Shown piece by piece: positions 8,172 through 15,998 of a stretch of 64,000 bases of DNA. Within the stretch, counting starts at the first letter, position 1, and every line of letters begins with the position of its first letter. A program made the position numbers and the translations under genes. Source of the DNA: Candidatus Limiplasma pullicola (GTDB taxonomy: Bacteria > Bacillota > Clostridia > Christensenellales > Aristaeellaceae); the NCBI GenBank assembly GCA_018710985.1, contig DVIV01000059.1:24519-88518 (forward strand), in the 5' to 3' direction. The notes under the pieces were generated by a model. That model made no database searches. It saw only the letters and a list, made by a program, of their open reading frames with translations, and was not told the DNA's origin.

Positions 8172-10019
8172 TTACAGGCCATCCACGCGCAGCGCGCGCA
8201 TGGCGTTGAGAATGGCCAGCACCGATACGCCCACGTCGGCAAAGACAGCCCACCACATATTGGCGACACCTGCCGCGACCAATACAAGCACCAGCAGCTT
8301 TACCGCCAGGGCAAAGACGATGCTCTGGCGGGTGATGGCCAGCGTGCGGCGGCTGATGCGGATGGCCGTGGCCAGCTTGCGCGGGTCATCGTCCATCAGC
8401 ACCACATCGGCCGCCTCCACCGCCGCATCGCTGCCGAGCGCACCCATGGCCACGCCCACGTCGGCACGGGTCAGGACGGGCGCGTCGTTGATGCCGTCGC
8501 CGGCAAATACCAGCGTTCCGCCCGGTTTTTTCTCATTCAGGAGGCGCTCCACCTGCTCTACCTTCTGCGCGGGCAGCAGCTGCGCGTGCGCCTCATCCAC
8601 GCCCAGCTTTGCAGCGACATCCTGCGCCACGGCCTGGCTGTCTCCGGTGAGGATGACGGTCCTGCGCACGCCCTCATGCTTCAGGGCGGCGATGGCTTCC
8701 TGCGATCCTTCCTTGATCTGGTCGGAAATCACGATGTGGCCCAGATAGGCGCCGTCGCGGGCCACATGGACCACCGTGCCCGCATGCGGGCAGTCGGGCA
8801 GCTCCACGCCCAGGGAATGCATCAGCTTTTCATTGCCCACGCTGACGGTTGCCCCGTCCAGCACAGCGCTCATTCCCTCGCCGGGCAGCTCGCGCACGCC
8901 GGTGAGCTGATCCAGGGCCAGCTCGCCGTGATAGCCCGCGCAGATGGAGCGCCCGATGGGATGGTCGGAGGCGTTTTCCACCGTGGCGGCGATGCGCAAA
9001 AGCTCCTCCTCGCTGATCTGGTCGGGATGAACCACCGTGACATGAAAGACGCCCCGCGTGAGGGTGCCGGTTTTGTCAAAAACCACGATATCCGCTTTGG
9101 CCAGCGCTTCCAGGTAGTTGCTGCCCTTGACCAGAATGCCGCACTTTCCCGCGCCGCCGATCCCCCCGAAAAAGCTGAGCGGCACCGAAATCACCAGCGC
9201 ACACGGACAGCTCACCACCAGAAAGCTAAGCGCACGCATACCCCAGTCGGCCCACCGGCCATCCACAAACAGCGAGGGAATCAGAAACAGCAGAAGCGCC
9301 GCGCCGCAGACGGCAGGCGTATACACGCGCGCAAAGCGGGTGATGAAGGTTTCGACCCTGGCCTTTTTGTCGCTGGCGTTCTCCACCAGTTCCAGAATCC
9401 GCGCCACGGTCGAATCGGTATACAGCTTCGTTGCGCGCACACGCAAAAGCCCCGTCTGGTTGATGCAGCCGCTAATGACCTCGTCGCCGGGGGCTACGTC
9501 GCGCGGCATGCTCTCGCCGGTCAGCGCGGCGGTATTGAGCGCGGACGTCCCTTCCAGCACTACGCCATCCAGCGGCACGCGGTCGCCGGCCTTGAGCACG
9601 AACACCTCGCCCACGGCCACTTCCTCCGGGTCAACGGTGACCACGCCTCCGTCCCGTTCCACCGCGGCTGTCTCGGGACGGATGTCCATCAGGCTGGCGA
9701 TGGAGGCGCGCGATTTGCCGACGGCGTAGCTTTGGAACAGCTCGCCGACATGGTACAAAAGCATCACCGCCACGGCCTCAGGGTATTCGCCGACAACCAT
9801 CGCACCCAAAGTGGCGATGGACATCAGAAAGTTTTCGTCAAACAGCTGGCCGTGCACAATGCCCTCGCCGGCTTCCTTGAGCACATCCAGCCCCACCGTC
9901 AGATACGCCAGCAGGAACAGAATCAGGCGTACCGTTTTATCGGGCACCAGCAGCCCGGCCAGAAACAATACCGCCGCCACGGCGATACGCAGCAAGTCCC
10001 TTTTTTGCCTGCGCGACAT
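8172..10019 (-). CDS. Heavy-metal P1B-type ATPase (Cd/Zn/Pb class)
   Basis: A 615-residue metal-exporting ATPase lacking the usual N-terminal metal-binding domain. Motifs in order are the actuator LTGESMP, the transmembrane metal site SCPCALVIS, the phosphorylation site DKTGTLT, the SDHPIG motif, and GDGINDAPVL. The last helix pair has FADVGVS, whose Asp with CPC is characteristic of the P1B-2 (Zn/Cd/Pb) group. AGGAGG precedes the start by 8 bases. It lies downstream of an ArsR-type repressor and a separate HMA protein, forming a three-gene metal-resistance operon. The exact metal cannot be told from the sequence. Confidence 0.9.
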   Translation of the reverse strand: MSRRQKRDLLRIAVAAVLFLAGLLVPDKTVRLILFLLAYLTVGLDVLKEAGEGIVHGQLFDENFLMSIATLGAMVVGEYPEAVAVMLLYHVGELFQSYAVGKSRASIASLMDIRPETAAVERDGGVVTVDPEEVAVGEVFVLKAGDRVPLDGVVLEGTSALNTAALTGESMPRDVAPGDEVISGCINQTGLLRVRATKLYTDSTVARILELVENASDKKARVETFITRFARVYTPAVCGAALLLFLIPSLFVDGRWADWGMRALSFLVVSCPCALVISVPLSFFGGIGGAGKCGILVKGSNYLEALAKADIVVFDKTGTLTRGVFHVTVVHPDQISEEELLRIAATVENASDHPIGRSICAGYHGELALDQLTGVRELPGEGMSAVLDGATVSVGNEKLMHSLGVELPDCPHAGTVVHVARDGAYLGHIVISDQIKEGSQEAIAALKHEGVRRTVILTGDSQAVAQDVAAKLGVDEAHAQLLPAQKVEQVERLLNEKKPGGTLVFAGDGINDAPVLTRADVGVAMGALGSDAAVEAADVVLMDDDPRKLATAIRISRRTLAITRQSIVFALAVKLLVLVLVAAGVANMWWAVFADVGVSVLAILNAMRALRVDGL

Positions 10020-10039
10020 CTTCCCATCCTCCTGCGGTT

Positions 10040-10258
10040 TTACTTTACCAGCACACAGCCGGGCTCCACCCGGCGCATGGCTTTTTCAGCTTCCGACAAC
10101 ACCTGTTCAAAGTCTGATTCCGACGCCTCAATCGTCAGCTTCTGCGTCATGAAATTGACCGACGCATGTTCGACACCATGGATTTTTTGAATGGCCGCCT
10201 CCATCTTCGCGGCGCAGTTGGCACAGTCCAGGTCCCGCAGCTTGAAAACCTTTTTCAT
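10040..10258 (-). CDS. HMA-domain metal-binding protein (chaperone)
   Basis: A 72-residue protein made of a single HMA fold with LDCANCAAKMEAAI as the metal-binding CXXC loop. It ends 20 bases before the P1B ATPase, which lacks this domain, so it very likely acts as the detached metal-binding module delivering ions to the pump. Co-transcription with the upstream repressor (13-base gap) is expected. Confidence 0.9.
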   Translation of the reverse strand: MKKVFKLRDLDCANCAAKMEAAIQKIHGVEHASVNFMTQKLTIEASESDFEQVLSEAEKAMRRVEPGCVLVK

Positions 10259-10271
10259 GAAAATTGCCTCC

Positions 10272-10634
10272 TTATTCCGTCACATGCTCCACGCCCTGGT
10301 CCAGGATGGCGCGGACGTGGCTGTCGGCCAGAGAATAAAAGATGGTCTTGCCGTCGCGGCGGCTTTTGATCAGCTTGTTCTTTTTCAGCACGCTGAGCTG
10401 ATGCGAGATGGCGCTCTGCGTCATGTTCAGCAGTGTGGCGATGTCGCACACGCACATCTCGCTGGCAAACAGGCAGTAGAGAATGCGGATGCGGGTGGAA
10501 TCGCCAAAGACCTTGAACAGTTCGCTCAAATCAAAGAGCACGTCCTCGCCGGGCATTTCCTTGCGCACCTTTTTGACGATTTCGTCATGCACGTACATAA
10601 AATCGCATGCCAGCTGTTCGGGTTCACCAGGCAT
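10272..10634 (-). CDS. ArsR/SmtB family metal-responsive repressor
   Basis: A 120-residue winged-helix protein. The metal-binding alpha-3 segment carries the CadC-type ASEMCVCDIATLL (CVC), followed by the recognition helix TQSAISHQLSVLKKNKLIK and the wing RRDGKTIFYSL. Proteins of this type leave DNA when Cd, Pb or Zn binds the Cys pair. I used the ATG at 10634 with GGAG 8 bases upstream; an in-frame ATG at 10673 lies within the operator and lacks a ribosome site. It is the first gene of the metal-efflux operon and has its own operator just upstream. Confidence 0.9.
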   Translation of the reverse strand: MPGEPEQLACDFMYVHDEIVKKVRKEMPGEDVLFDLSELFKVFGDSTRIRILYCLFASEMCVCDIATLLNMTQSAISHQLSVLKKNKLIKSRRDGKTIFYSLADSHVRAILDQGVEHVTE

Positions 10635-10649
10635 CTTCCCACTCCTCTC

Positions 10650-10673
10650 ATGAACAAATGAACGATTGTTCAT
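10650..10673 (-). promoter_or_regulatory. ArsR-family operator
   Basis: Inverted 8-base arms ATGAACAA and TTGTTCAT are separated by 8 bases, the usual form of an SmtB/CadC-type operator. It lies just downstream of the -10 box, over the likely transcription start, and so would block initiation. Confidence 0.8.
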
Positions 10674-10677
10674 ACGT

Positions 10678-10706
10678 ATGATACATCATATGGCGTTTTC
10701 TGTCAA
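10678..10706 (-). promoter_or_regulatory. Promoter of the metal-efflux operon
   Basis: On the minus strand TTGACA (10701-10706), 17 bases, then TATCAT (10678-10683). This is a near-consensus sigma-A promoter whose start site falls in the ArsR-type operator. Confidence 0.8.
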
Positions 10707-10729
10707 GCAGATTTTTGACCGACCTCAAA

Positions 10730-10758
10730 TTGACGCACCTGATAAATTGTGCTATCAT
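10730..10758 (+). promoter_or_regulatory. Promoter of the HAD phosphatase gene
   Basis: TTGACG (10730-10735), 17 bases, TATCAT (10753-10758), about 30 bases before the start at 10789. It is divergent from the metal-efflux promoter 24 bases away. Confidence 0.75.
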
Positions 10759-10788
10759 ACCGCCAGCATGTACATAGGAGGACAGGGC

Positions 10789-11583
10789 ATGATCCGCTTG
10801 ATTGCTACGGACCTGGACGGGACCCTGTTGGAGCCGGATGGCACGCTGGCGGACGGGACGTATGAAGCCGTGGAAGAGCTGACGCGCAGGGGGATGCTGT
10901 TTGCCGCGTGCAGCGGAAGGCAGTATGGCAACCTGCGCCGCCTGTTCAGGCCGGTGGCGCACCATATGGCCTTTATCTGCGAAAACGGCGCCCTGTGCTT
11001 TTACGGGGGAGAGGTGATCGGCGCCATTCCCATCCCGGAGGAAACGGCGCGCGAGATCATCGAAGACATCGAAGCCGCGGGGATGAACCTTTTGATCAGC
11101 GGCCGCCACACCACCTATATGCTGGATCAAAACCGCCGCTATACGGACGATATCGTCTATCGCCTGCGCAACACCGTCACCATCATCGACCGGCCGGAGG
11201 ACGTGGCCGAACCCATGCTCAAGATTTCGGGCCAGATCGACGAGGGACTGGAGCGGATTGCTCCGGCACTTTTGCAAAAATGGAGCGGCAGACTGACCGC
11301 CACGGTATCCGGCCGCGACTGGTTTGATTTTACCGCCGCCAACAAGGGCATGGGCATGCGCATGCTCATGGAGCGCACGGGCATTGCAAAAGAAGAAGCT
11401 GCCGCCTTTGGCGACAACTTCAACGATGAAACCATGCTGGACAGCGTGGGCTATCCGTTTTTGATGCGGCATGCCAATCCCGCCCTGCGCAGGCCGGGCA
11501 TCCGCCTTTGCGAGAAGGAACTGCCCGTTTTGCGCCAGCTGATCGAGACGGGAAGCTTCCCGGACTCGGGGCTTATCGAATAA
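10789..11583 (+). CDS. Cof-type HAD-IIB hydrolase
   Basis: A 264-residue HAD phosphatase. Motif I is ATDLDGTLLEPD near the N-terminus, the motif II Ser is in AACSGRQ, and the motif III/IV region is NKGMGMRMLMERTG and AFGDNFNDETML. The cap between them is of the IIB type found in Cof/YidA sugar phosphatases. The substrate is unknown. AGGAGG lies 7 bases before the ATG. The 3' end overlaps the convergent flavodoxin-like gene by 11 bases. Confidence 0.9.
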   Translation: MIRLIATDLDGTLLEPDGTLADGTYEAVEELTRRGMLFAACSGRQYGNLRRLFRPVAHHMAFICENGALCFYGGEVIGAIPIPEETAREIIEDIEAAGMNLLISGRHTTYMLDQNRRYTDDIVYRLRNTVTIIDRPEDVAEPMLKISGQIDEGLERIAPALLQKWSGRLTATVSGRDWFDFTAANKGMGMRMLMERTGIAKEEAAAFGDNFNDETMLDSVGYPFLMRHANPALRRPGIRLCEKELPVLRQLIETGSFPDSGLIE

Positions 11584-12194
11584 AATTGGTGCGGAGCGGC
11601 GCTTCCCGCTCAGGCTCGGGCACGCCCGCCTGACGGCCAGCCTCCAGGTTTTTGAGCAGCCAGGCCATATTGCGCGCCAGTGTGCGCAGAATCTGGAGGC
11701 CTTCTTCGTCTTTTCGGACCTCGTCAGGCGTGTTGCCGTGCACCTGGTTCCAGTATTGTGAGGAAACCACGGGCATGCGGTTGATGGTGAAAAAACGGTT
11801 GATGTCGTCAAAGGCGCTGACGCATCCGCCGCGCCGCGCGCTGACCACCGCCGCGGCGGGCTTGCCGGAAAGCTGTGCGCCCCGACTGTAAAACAGCCGG
11901 TCCATAAAGCACTTGAGCTGACCGGAGATGCCCGCATAAAACACCGGCGAGCCAAAGACCAGGCCGTCGGCCTGAATCAGCGTTTCGGCCAGCGTGTTCA
12001 CGGCGTCGTCAAATACGCAGTGCCCCGTCTTGCGGCAGCCGCCGCAGCCCAGACAGCCGCGCACCGGCGCTTTGCCGATGTGCACGATTTCCGCCTCCAC
12101 GCCCTGCCGCTGCAGTTCATCCGCCGCTTCCTTCAGCGCCGTATAGGTGCAGCCCTTTTCGTTGGGGCTGCCGTTGATCAGAACCACTTTCATT
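11573..12194 (-). CDS. Flavodoxin-fold NAD(P)H-dependent FMN reductase
   Basis: A 206-residue flavodoxin-like protein. It begins KVVLINGSPNEKGCTYTAL, the FMN phosphate-binding loop, and has the family's Cys pattern CLGCGGCRKTGHCVFDD, then DGLVFGSPVFYAGISG. This is the iron-sulfur-flavoprotein/NADPH-dependent FMN reductase branch; the Cys motif may bind a cluster as in Isf-type proteins, but that is uncertain. The start at 12194 is preceded by AGGAGG with 8 bases spacing; an ATG at 12200 is too close to it. It likely moves electrons between NAD(P)H and small quinones or flavins. Confidence 0.85.
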
Positions 12195-12276
12195 GCCATT
12201 CCCTCCTTGCGTTCCTTATCAGTATAGCACAAAAATGATATGGAAGAACATAAAAGTACCCATGACGGCCACGCGC

Positions 12277-13323
12277 TCAAACGCCGTTGACGATGGCGCG
12301 AAGCCGGTTGTCCGCCACAAAAGGCGCGGTTCGCGGATCGCCGTCCGCACGGCAGACCGCCAGGCTGTCCAAATCAAAAACGGAGCTCCAGACGGTTTCG
12401 AAATCCGCAAGGTCATCATATTGGCACATGAACCCCTCATCGCCTTTCAGCAGCCGCATGGCTGACTCGGTTGGGTCGCCCCGCGTCGGCGTGGAAAAAT
12501 GATGGATCACGGTTCTGTAGCGTTCGGCAGAATAAAAGTCTCCGACGTCGGAGGCGTCGCCGCACTTGCCGGTCTCATCCAGAAAACGGTTTACGGCACA
12601 CACTACTCGCCCTCCCGGCAGCGCAACGGGAGGGCGTACCCTTTTGGCGCAAGGCGTGCATTCGATGACCGCCATGTCTCCGCTCGCGTCAGCCAGCAGC
12701 AGATTGCAGTTGCCCGAGATGGGCAACTCCATGAGCAAGTCGAGAGCATTTCTTGTGCTGACGGCCCGTTCAAGCAAATACCTGACCGCAAAACAGGCAT
12801 TCAGACCCGGCCGAAGCTGCCTGGGATTTGTGAACACAAAGGTCATGGCGACGGCCAGACCGTGTTCGTTCAGCCCTTCCTCTCCGTTGATGAACGAGGA
12901 GGTGGTCACGCAAAACCGGTTGCCACCGGCAGGAAGATACAGCTCGCTTTTGCTCGCGGACCTCAAATAGGGCGGCAGATCGTTGTTTCGGCCATAGAGG
13001 GTCCGCTCGCCGACGCTGTGTGCAAAGGCGGTACAGCCCCTGATTTCACTGGGCAGATTGTCCTTCAGATTGTACATGCAGCATCCCATGCACAGCAGCC
13101 AGGAGGCCAGGGCGGCATAGTCCGTGCCGGTTGCCTCGCTCACACCCCTGATTTCCGCGCAAACCTCCGGAAAAAAACGCCGGAGGATGGATTCGCTTCG
13201 CTTGCCATGTTCCAGCTGAAATTGGTCCAGACGCAGGGGAAAGGTTACGCCATTGCGTTTCAGAAGCGTTCCCCGCTCCACGCCCATTTGAAAATGATCG
13301 CCTTTCCAGGTCAGATATTGCAT
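12277..13323 (-). CDS. C45 family autoproteolytic acyltransferase/hydrolase
   Basis: A 348-residue protein of the acyl-CoA:6-aminopenicillanate acyltransferase (C45) family. After about 90 residues comes RGCTAFAHSVG, whose Cys is the expected N-terminal nucleophile after self-cleavage, then GRNNDLPP and the ENG/NEHGLAVAMTF segment. Similar bacterial enzymes hydrolyse or transfer acyl groups on small amides or peptides; the substrate is not predictable. GGAGG lies 7 bases before the start, and a good promoter is visible upstream. It is a monocistronic unit. Confidence 0.85.
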   Translation of the reverse strand: MQYLTWKGDHFQMGVERGTLLKRNGVTFPLRLDQFQLEHGKRSESILRRFFPEVCAEIRGVSEATGTDYAALASWLLCMGCCMYNLKDNLPSEIRGCTAFAHSVGERTLYGRNNDLPPYLRSASKSELYLPAGGNRFCVTTSSFINGEEGLNEHGLAVAMTFVFTNPRQLRPGLNACFAVRYLLERAVSTRNALDLLMELPISGNCNLLLADASGDMAVIECTPCAKRVRPPVALPGGRVVCAVNRFLDETGKCGDASDVGDFYSAERYRTVIHHFSTPTRGDPTESAMRLLKGDEGFMCQYDDLADFETVWSSVFDLDSLAVCRADGDPRTAPFVADNRLRAIVNGV

Positions 13324-13376
13324 CCTTCCGCCTCCGCTTCGGGTCCGCTTTGAGAGCGGCCGTTTTGTCGTAAGGC

Positions 13377-13405
13377 AGTGTAACGGAATAAAAATTGAAT
13401 TGCAA
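13377..13405 (-). promoter_or_regulatory. Promoter of the C45 acyltransferase gene
   Basis: On the minus strand TTGCAA (13400-13405), 17 bases, TACACT (13377-13382), about 54 bases before the start. Confidence 0.55.
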
Positions 13406-13436
13406 GACCCTATGGAAAAATCGGAACAATAACACG

Positions 13437-13460
13437 GCGGCATGGCCGAAGCCATGCCGC
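13437..13460 (-). terminator. Stem-loop after uraA
   Basis: A perfect 10-bp stem GCGGCATGGC / GCCATGCCGC closes a very stable TTCG loop on the minus strand, 26 bases after the permease stop. The T tract is poor (TTATTG after a short gap), so it may act by stability rather than by classical release. Confidence 0.6.
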
Positions 13461-13485
13461 TCAAATCGGTGAGACGATTGATCCC

Positions 13486-14898
13486 TTACTTTTCCTTGAT
13501 GATTTCCTCTTCAGGTACGCTGTGGGCCACCAGGCCGGGCTTGGGCTCCCTGGCTTCCGGCATGATCAGGTTGAGCAGGATGCCGGAGATGATGCCCAGG
13601 CCGATGCCGCTGAAGCTGAAATCCGGACCGCCGATGGTGGCGCCGCCCATGGCCAGCACCAGCATCACGGCGGCGATGCACAGGTTGCGGTTCTTGGTGA
13701 AGTCCACGTGGTTTTCCACCAGCGTGCGCAGGCCCACCGAGGCGATCATGCCGTAGAGCACGATGCAGGCACCGCCCAGCACGCAGTTGGGCACGGTTTC
13801 CACGATGCCAATGGCCTTGCCGCAGAAGGAGACCACAATGGCGATCACCGCGGCGATGCGAAGGGTAACAGGGTTATAGTTGCCGGTCGCGGCCAGCACG
13901 GCGGTGTTTTCGGAATAGGTGGTGTTCGCAGGGCCGCCGATGAAACCGGCCACCATGGTCGCCAGGCCGTCACCCGCCATGGTGCGGTGCAGGCCGGGGT
14001 CCTTGGTGAAGTCACGGCCCACGACGGCGCCGTTGGCGTACACATCGCCCACATGCTCCACCATGGTCACGATGGCCACCGGGCTGATGACGCCGATGGC
14101 GCGCAGAATCTGTGTGCCGCGGCCCGCAAAGTCAAACGTGGGGAAGACTACATCCGGCAGCTCAATCCAGCCATGCTGGCCGATGGCGCTGAGGTTCATC
14201 AGGCCGGCCGGGGCGATGCCCGTAGCGGTAACGATCAATGTGACCACATAGCCTGTACCCAGCGCGATGGCGATGGAGGCCATTTTGAACATGCCCTTGC
14301 CGTAGCTGGAGAGAAGCACCGCCGTCAGGCAGGTGAGCAGCGCCAGCACCCAGCTCCAGTAGTAGCCGGGGGTGAAGAGGGCGAAGCCGTTGTTGTTCTG
14401 AATATTATCGATGGCGGAGAACGCCAGGTTCAGGCCGATGATGGCAATACCCACGCCCCGCACCACAGGCGGGAACAGCCGGTCGATAAACCTCATGCCG
14501 ATGAGCTTGATGAGCAGAGCGAACACCAGGTAGATGGCGCCCGCACCCATCACGCCCCACATAGCCACCTGGATCTGCTCCACGCGGTTCATGCCAAAGG
14601 AGTTAGGCGCGCCTGCCGGATCGAGCACCACGCACAGCGCCGCGATGAAGGCGAAGGAGGAACCCAGGAACACGGGATTCTTACCGCCTGTGCACAGGTG
14701 GAACACCAGCGTGCCAAGGCCGGCGGCCAGCAGGGCCACGCCCACGTCAAGGCCCGTCAGCAGAGGAACGAGGATGGTGGCACAACTCATGGCGAAAGCG
14801 TGCTGGAAGCCCAGCGCCACCGCCTTGCCCGCGCCCACCCGCTCGTACGTTTTTGCACCCGGGAACAGGAGATCGTTCAGTTTTTTGAGGCCGTTCAT
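13486..14898 (-). CDS. uraA: NCS2 family uracil permease
   Basis: A 470-residue transporter with about 14 hydrophobic helices. Family features are LGFQHAFAMSCATILVP near the N-terminus, the PVFLGSSFAFI half-helix, MVEHVGDVYANG (Glu of the substrate site), and GGPANTTYSENTAVLAATG. These match UraA/PyrP uracil:proton symporters rather than the purine branch. I chose the ATG at 14898, 9 bases after AAAGGAG. A large stem-loop sits between the promoter and the ribosome site, which may regulate it; pyrimidine permeases of Firmicutes are often attenuated, but I see no convincing PyrR site. Confidence 0.9.
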   Translation of the reverse strand: MNGLKKLNDLLFPGAKTYERVGAGKAVALGFQHAFAMSCATILVPLLTGLDVGVALLAAGLGTLVFHLCTGGKNPVFLGSSFAFIAALCVVLDPAGAPNSFGMNRVEQIQVAMWGVMGAGAIYLVFALLIKLIGMRFIDRLFPPVVRGVGIAIIGLNLAFSAIDNIQNNNGFALFTPGYYWSWVLALLTCLTAVLLSSYGKGMFKMASIAIALGTGYVVTLIVTATGIAPAGLMNLSAIGQHGWIELPDVVFPTFDFAGRGTQILRAIGVISPVAIVTMVEHVGDVYANGAVVGRDFTKDPGLHRTMAGDGLATMVAGFIGGPANTTYSENTAVLAATGNYNPVTLRIAAVIAIVVSFCGKAIGIVETVPNCVLGGACIVLYGMIASVGLRTLVENHVDFTKNRNLCIAAVMLVLAMGGATIGGPDFSFSGIGLGIISGILLNLIMPEAREPKPGLVAHSVPEEEIIKEK

Positions 14899-14933
14899 TC
14901 GTGCATGCTCCTTTGTATTGATGTGCATGCAAA

Positions 14934-14964
14934 GCCCGGCGGCGGGAAAAACCCGCTGCCGGGC
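14934..14964 (-). promoter_or_regulatory. Long stem-loop in the uraA leader
   Basis: Arms of 13 bases (14934-14946 and 14952-14964) with one mismatch enclose a 5-base loop, T5 on the minus strand. The hairpin lies in the leader upstream of the ribosome site and is followed by TTTGCATG, so it could be an attenuator. Confidence 0.5.
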
Positions 14965-14980
14965 CCACACTCGTTTACAT

Positions 14981-15010
14981 ACTTTACAGCACGCACGGGC
15001 GCTTTGTCAA
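14981..15010 (-). promoter_or_regulatory. Promoter of uraA
   Basis: On the minus strand TTGACA (15005-15010), 18 bases, TAAAGT (14981-14986). It precedes the leader stem-loop. Confidence 0.6.
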
Positions 15011-15146
15011 CCGCAAAAATGAACATAAAAGAAATATTTTTTTGAAACGTGCGGGAAGAAGGATGCCCGTCCTGCCCGGTCCATCGGGGTATCCTGTGCT
15101 TTACGGGGGAATACAGGCAAAACGGCATTTTAGCGCAGAATGGAAG

Positions 15147-15782
15147 TTATTTGACGATTGCAGAGATCTGGCGGTCCAGCAATTCATAAAATCTGGAAAT
15201 GTGCAAGCCGTCAGCCAAAGCATGATGGCACAGTACGGATACAGGAAGCAGAACTTTGCCATCCTGCAAAAAGTATTTTCCCCAAGTGATTCGGGGATTG
15301 CTGTCTGCCGGAATGGGGGTGGGATTCACAAGCGCTGTATAGGAAATCCATGGAAGCGTGGAAACAAAGATTTTGTCCAAAGCTTCCTCTTCGCTTTCTT
15401 CAAAGGATTTCGCTTCTTTAGCTTTCTCCTGTTCCTGTGCTGCATATTGGATATACTCATTGAATGGACAGCTGCTGGAAAGGGTGCAATAGCAATAGGT
15501 TCCGTCTTCCAGCGCAAGGGTGTGCGATGTGGGGCAGTCATCATATTCTATAATCCGGCCGTCAACAATTCTCTGCCTGAATTCGGGGATTTGGTTGGCT
15601 GCCCGCGAGATGCAGTAGCAAACAGTCAAAAAGAAAGGAAGATTCTCAGCCTTTATTTTTTTCAACAGCGCCGTGATATCCACATTCACAGTCACGCCTA
15701 CATATGGATTGGCCAATTCTTTAAAATACTCAAAATGGCTTTTCCGCTTGTAGGTTGTCATGTCTATATACCTGTATCCCAT
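15147..15782 (-). CDS. Chloramphenicol acetyltransferase family protein (CatA type)
   Basis: A 211-residue protein with the trimeric CAT fold: N-terminal MTTYKRKSHFEYF, the middle LPFFLTVCYCISRAANQIPEFR, and near the C-terminus the catalytic motif HHALADGLH (HHxxxDG). Such enzymes O-acetylate chloramphenicol, though many chromosomal relatives act on other substrates, so resistance is not proven. Its base composition is visibly more AT-rich than all neighbours and Lys/Ile codons end in A or T, which suggests recent transfer. No transposase or direct repeats flank it. The ribosome site AAAGGAG is rather far (about 11 bases) from the ATG. Confidence 0.85.
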   Translation of the reverse strand: MGYRYIDMTTYKRKSHFEYFKELANPYVGVTVNVDITALLKKIKAENLPFFLTVCYCISRAANQIPEFRQRIVDGRIIEYDDCPTSHTLALEDGTYCYCTLSSSCPFNEYIQYAAQEQEKAKEAKSFEESEEEALDKIFVSTLPWISYTALVNPTPIPADSNPRITWGKYFLQDGKVLLPVSVLCHHALADGLHISRFYELLDRQISAIVK

Positions 15783-15904
15783 TGTCCAGCTGACTCCTTT
15801 AGAGGGATTCTTTCAATGCGGGACGGGGCCCGCAGCAATGCAAATATCGGCGCATTGTGCACGGTCAGCGCGCACAGCGCCGAAATCGCGGACAAACGAA
15901 ATGA

Positions 15905-15931
15905 GCAGGGGGGCGCGGCCGCGCCCCCTGC
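15905..15931. terminator. GC-rich stem-loop between glgA and the CAT gene
   Basis: A near-perfect inverted repeat centred on GCGGCCGC, with arms GCAGGGGG and CCCCCTGC. It lies about 70 bases downstream of glgA on the minus strand and before the CAT gene. The rest of 15783-15998 shows no gene. No clear T tract follows, so the terminator role is tentative. Confidence 0.45.
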
Positions 15932-15998
15932 AACACTGAAGTTGTGGGCCTGTAGCCATTCTGGCCTCCCAAAGGGGTTTGGGGCTGCAAGGCCGGCT

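Noticed and set aside
7845..10190. 781-codon plus-strand frame opposite the P1B ATPase
   Set aside because: The minus strand encodes the whole ATPase and HMA protein with all motifs. The plus-strand product has no domain.
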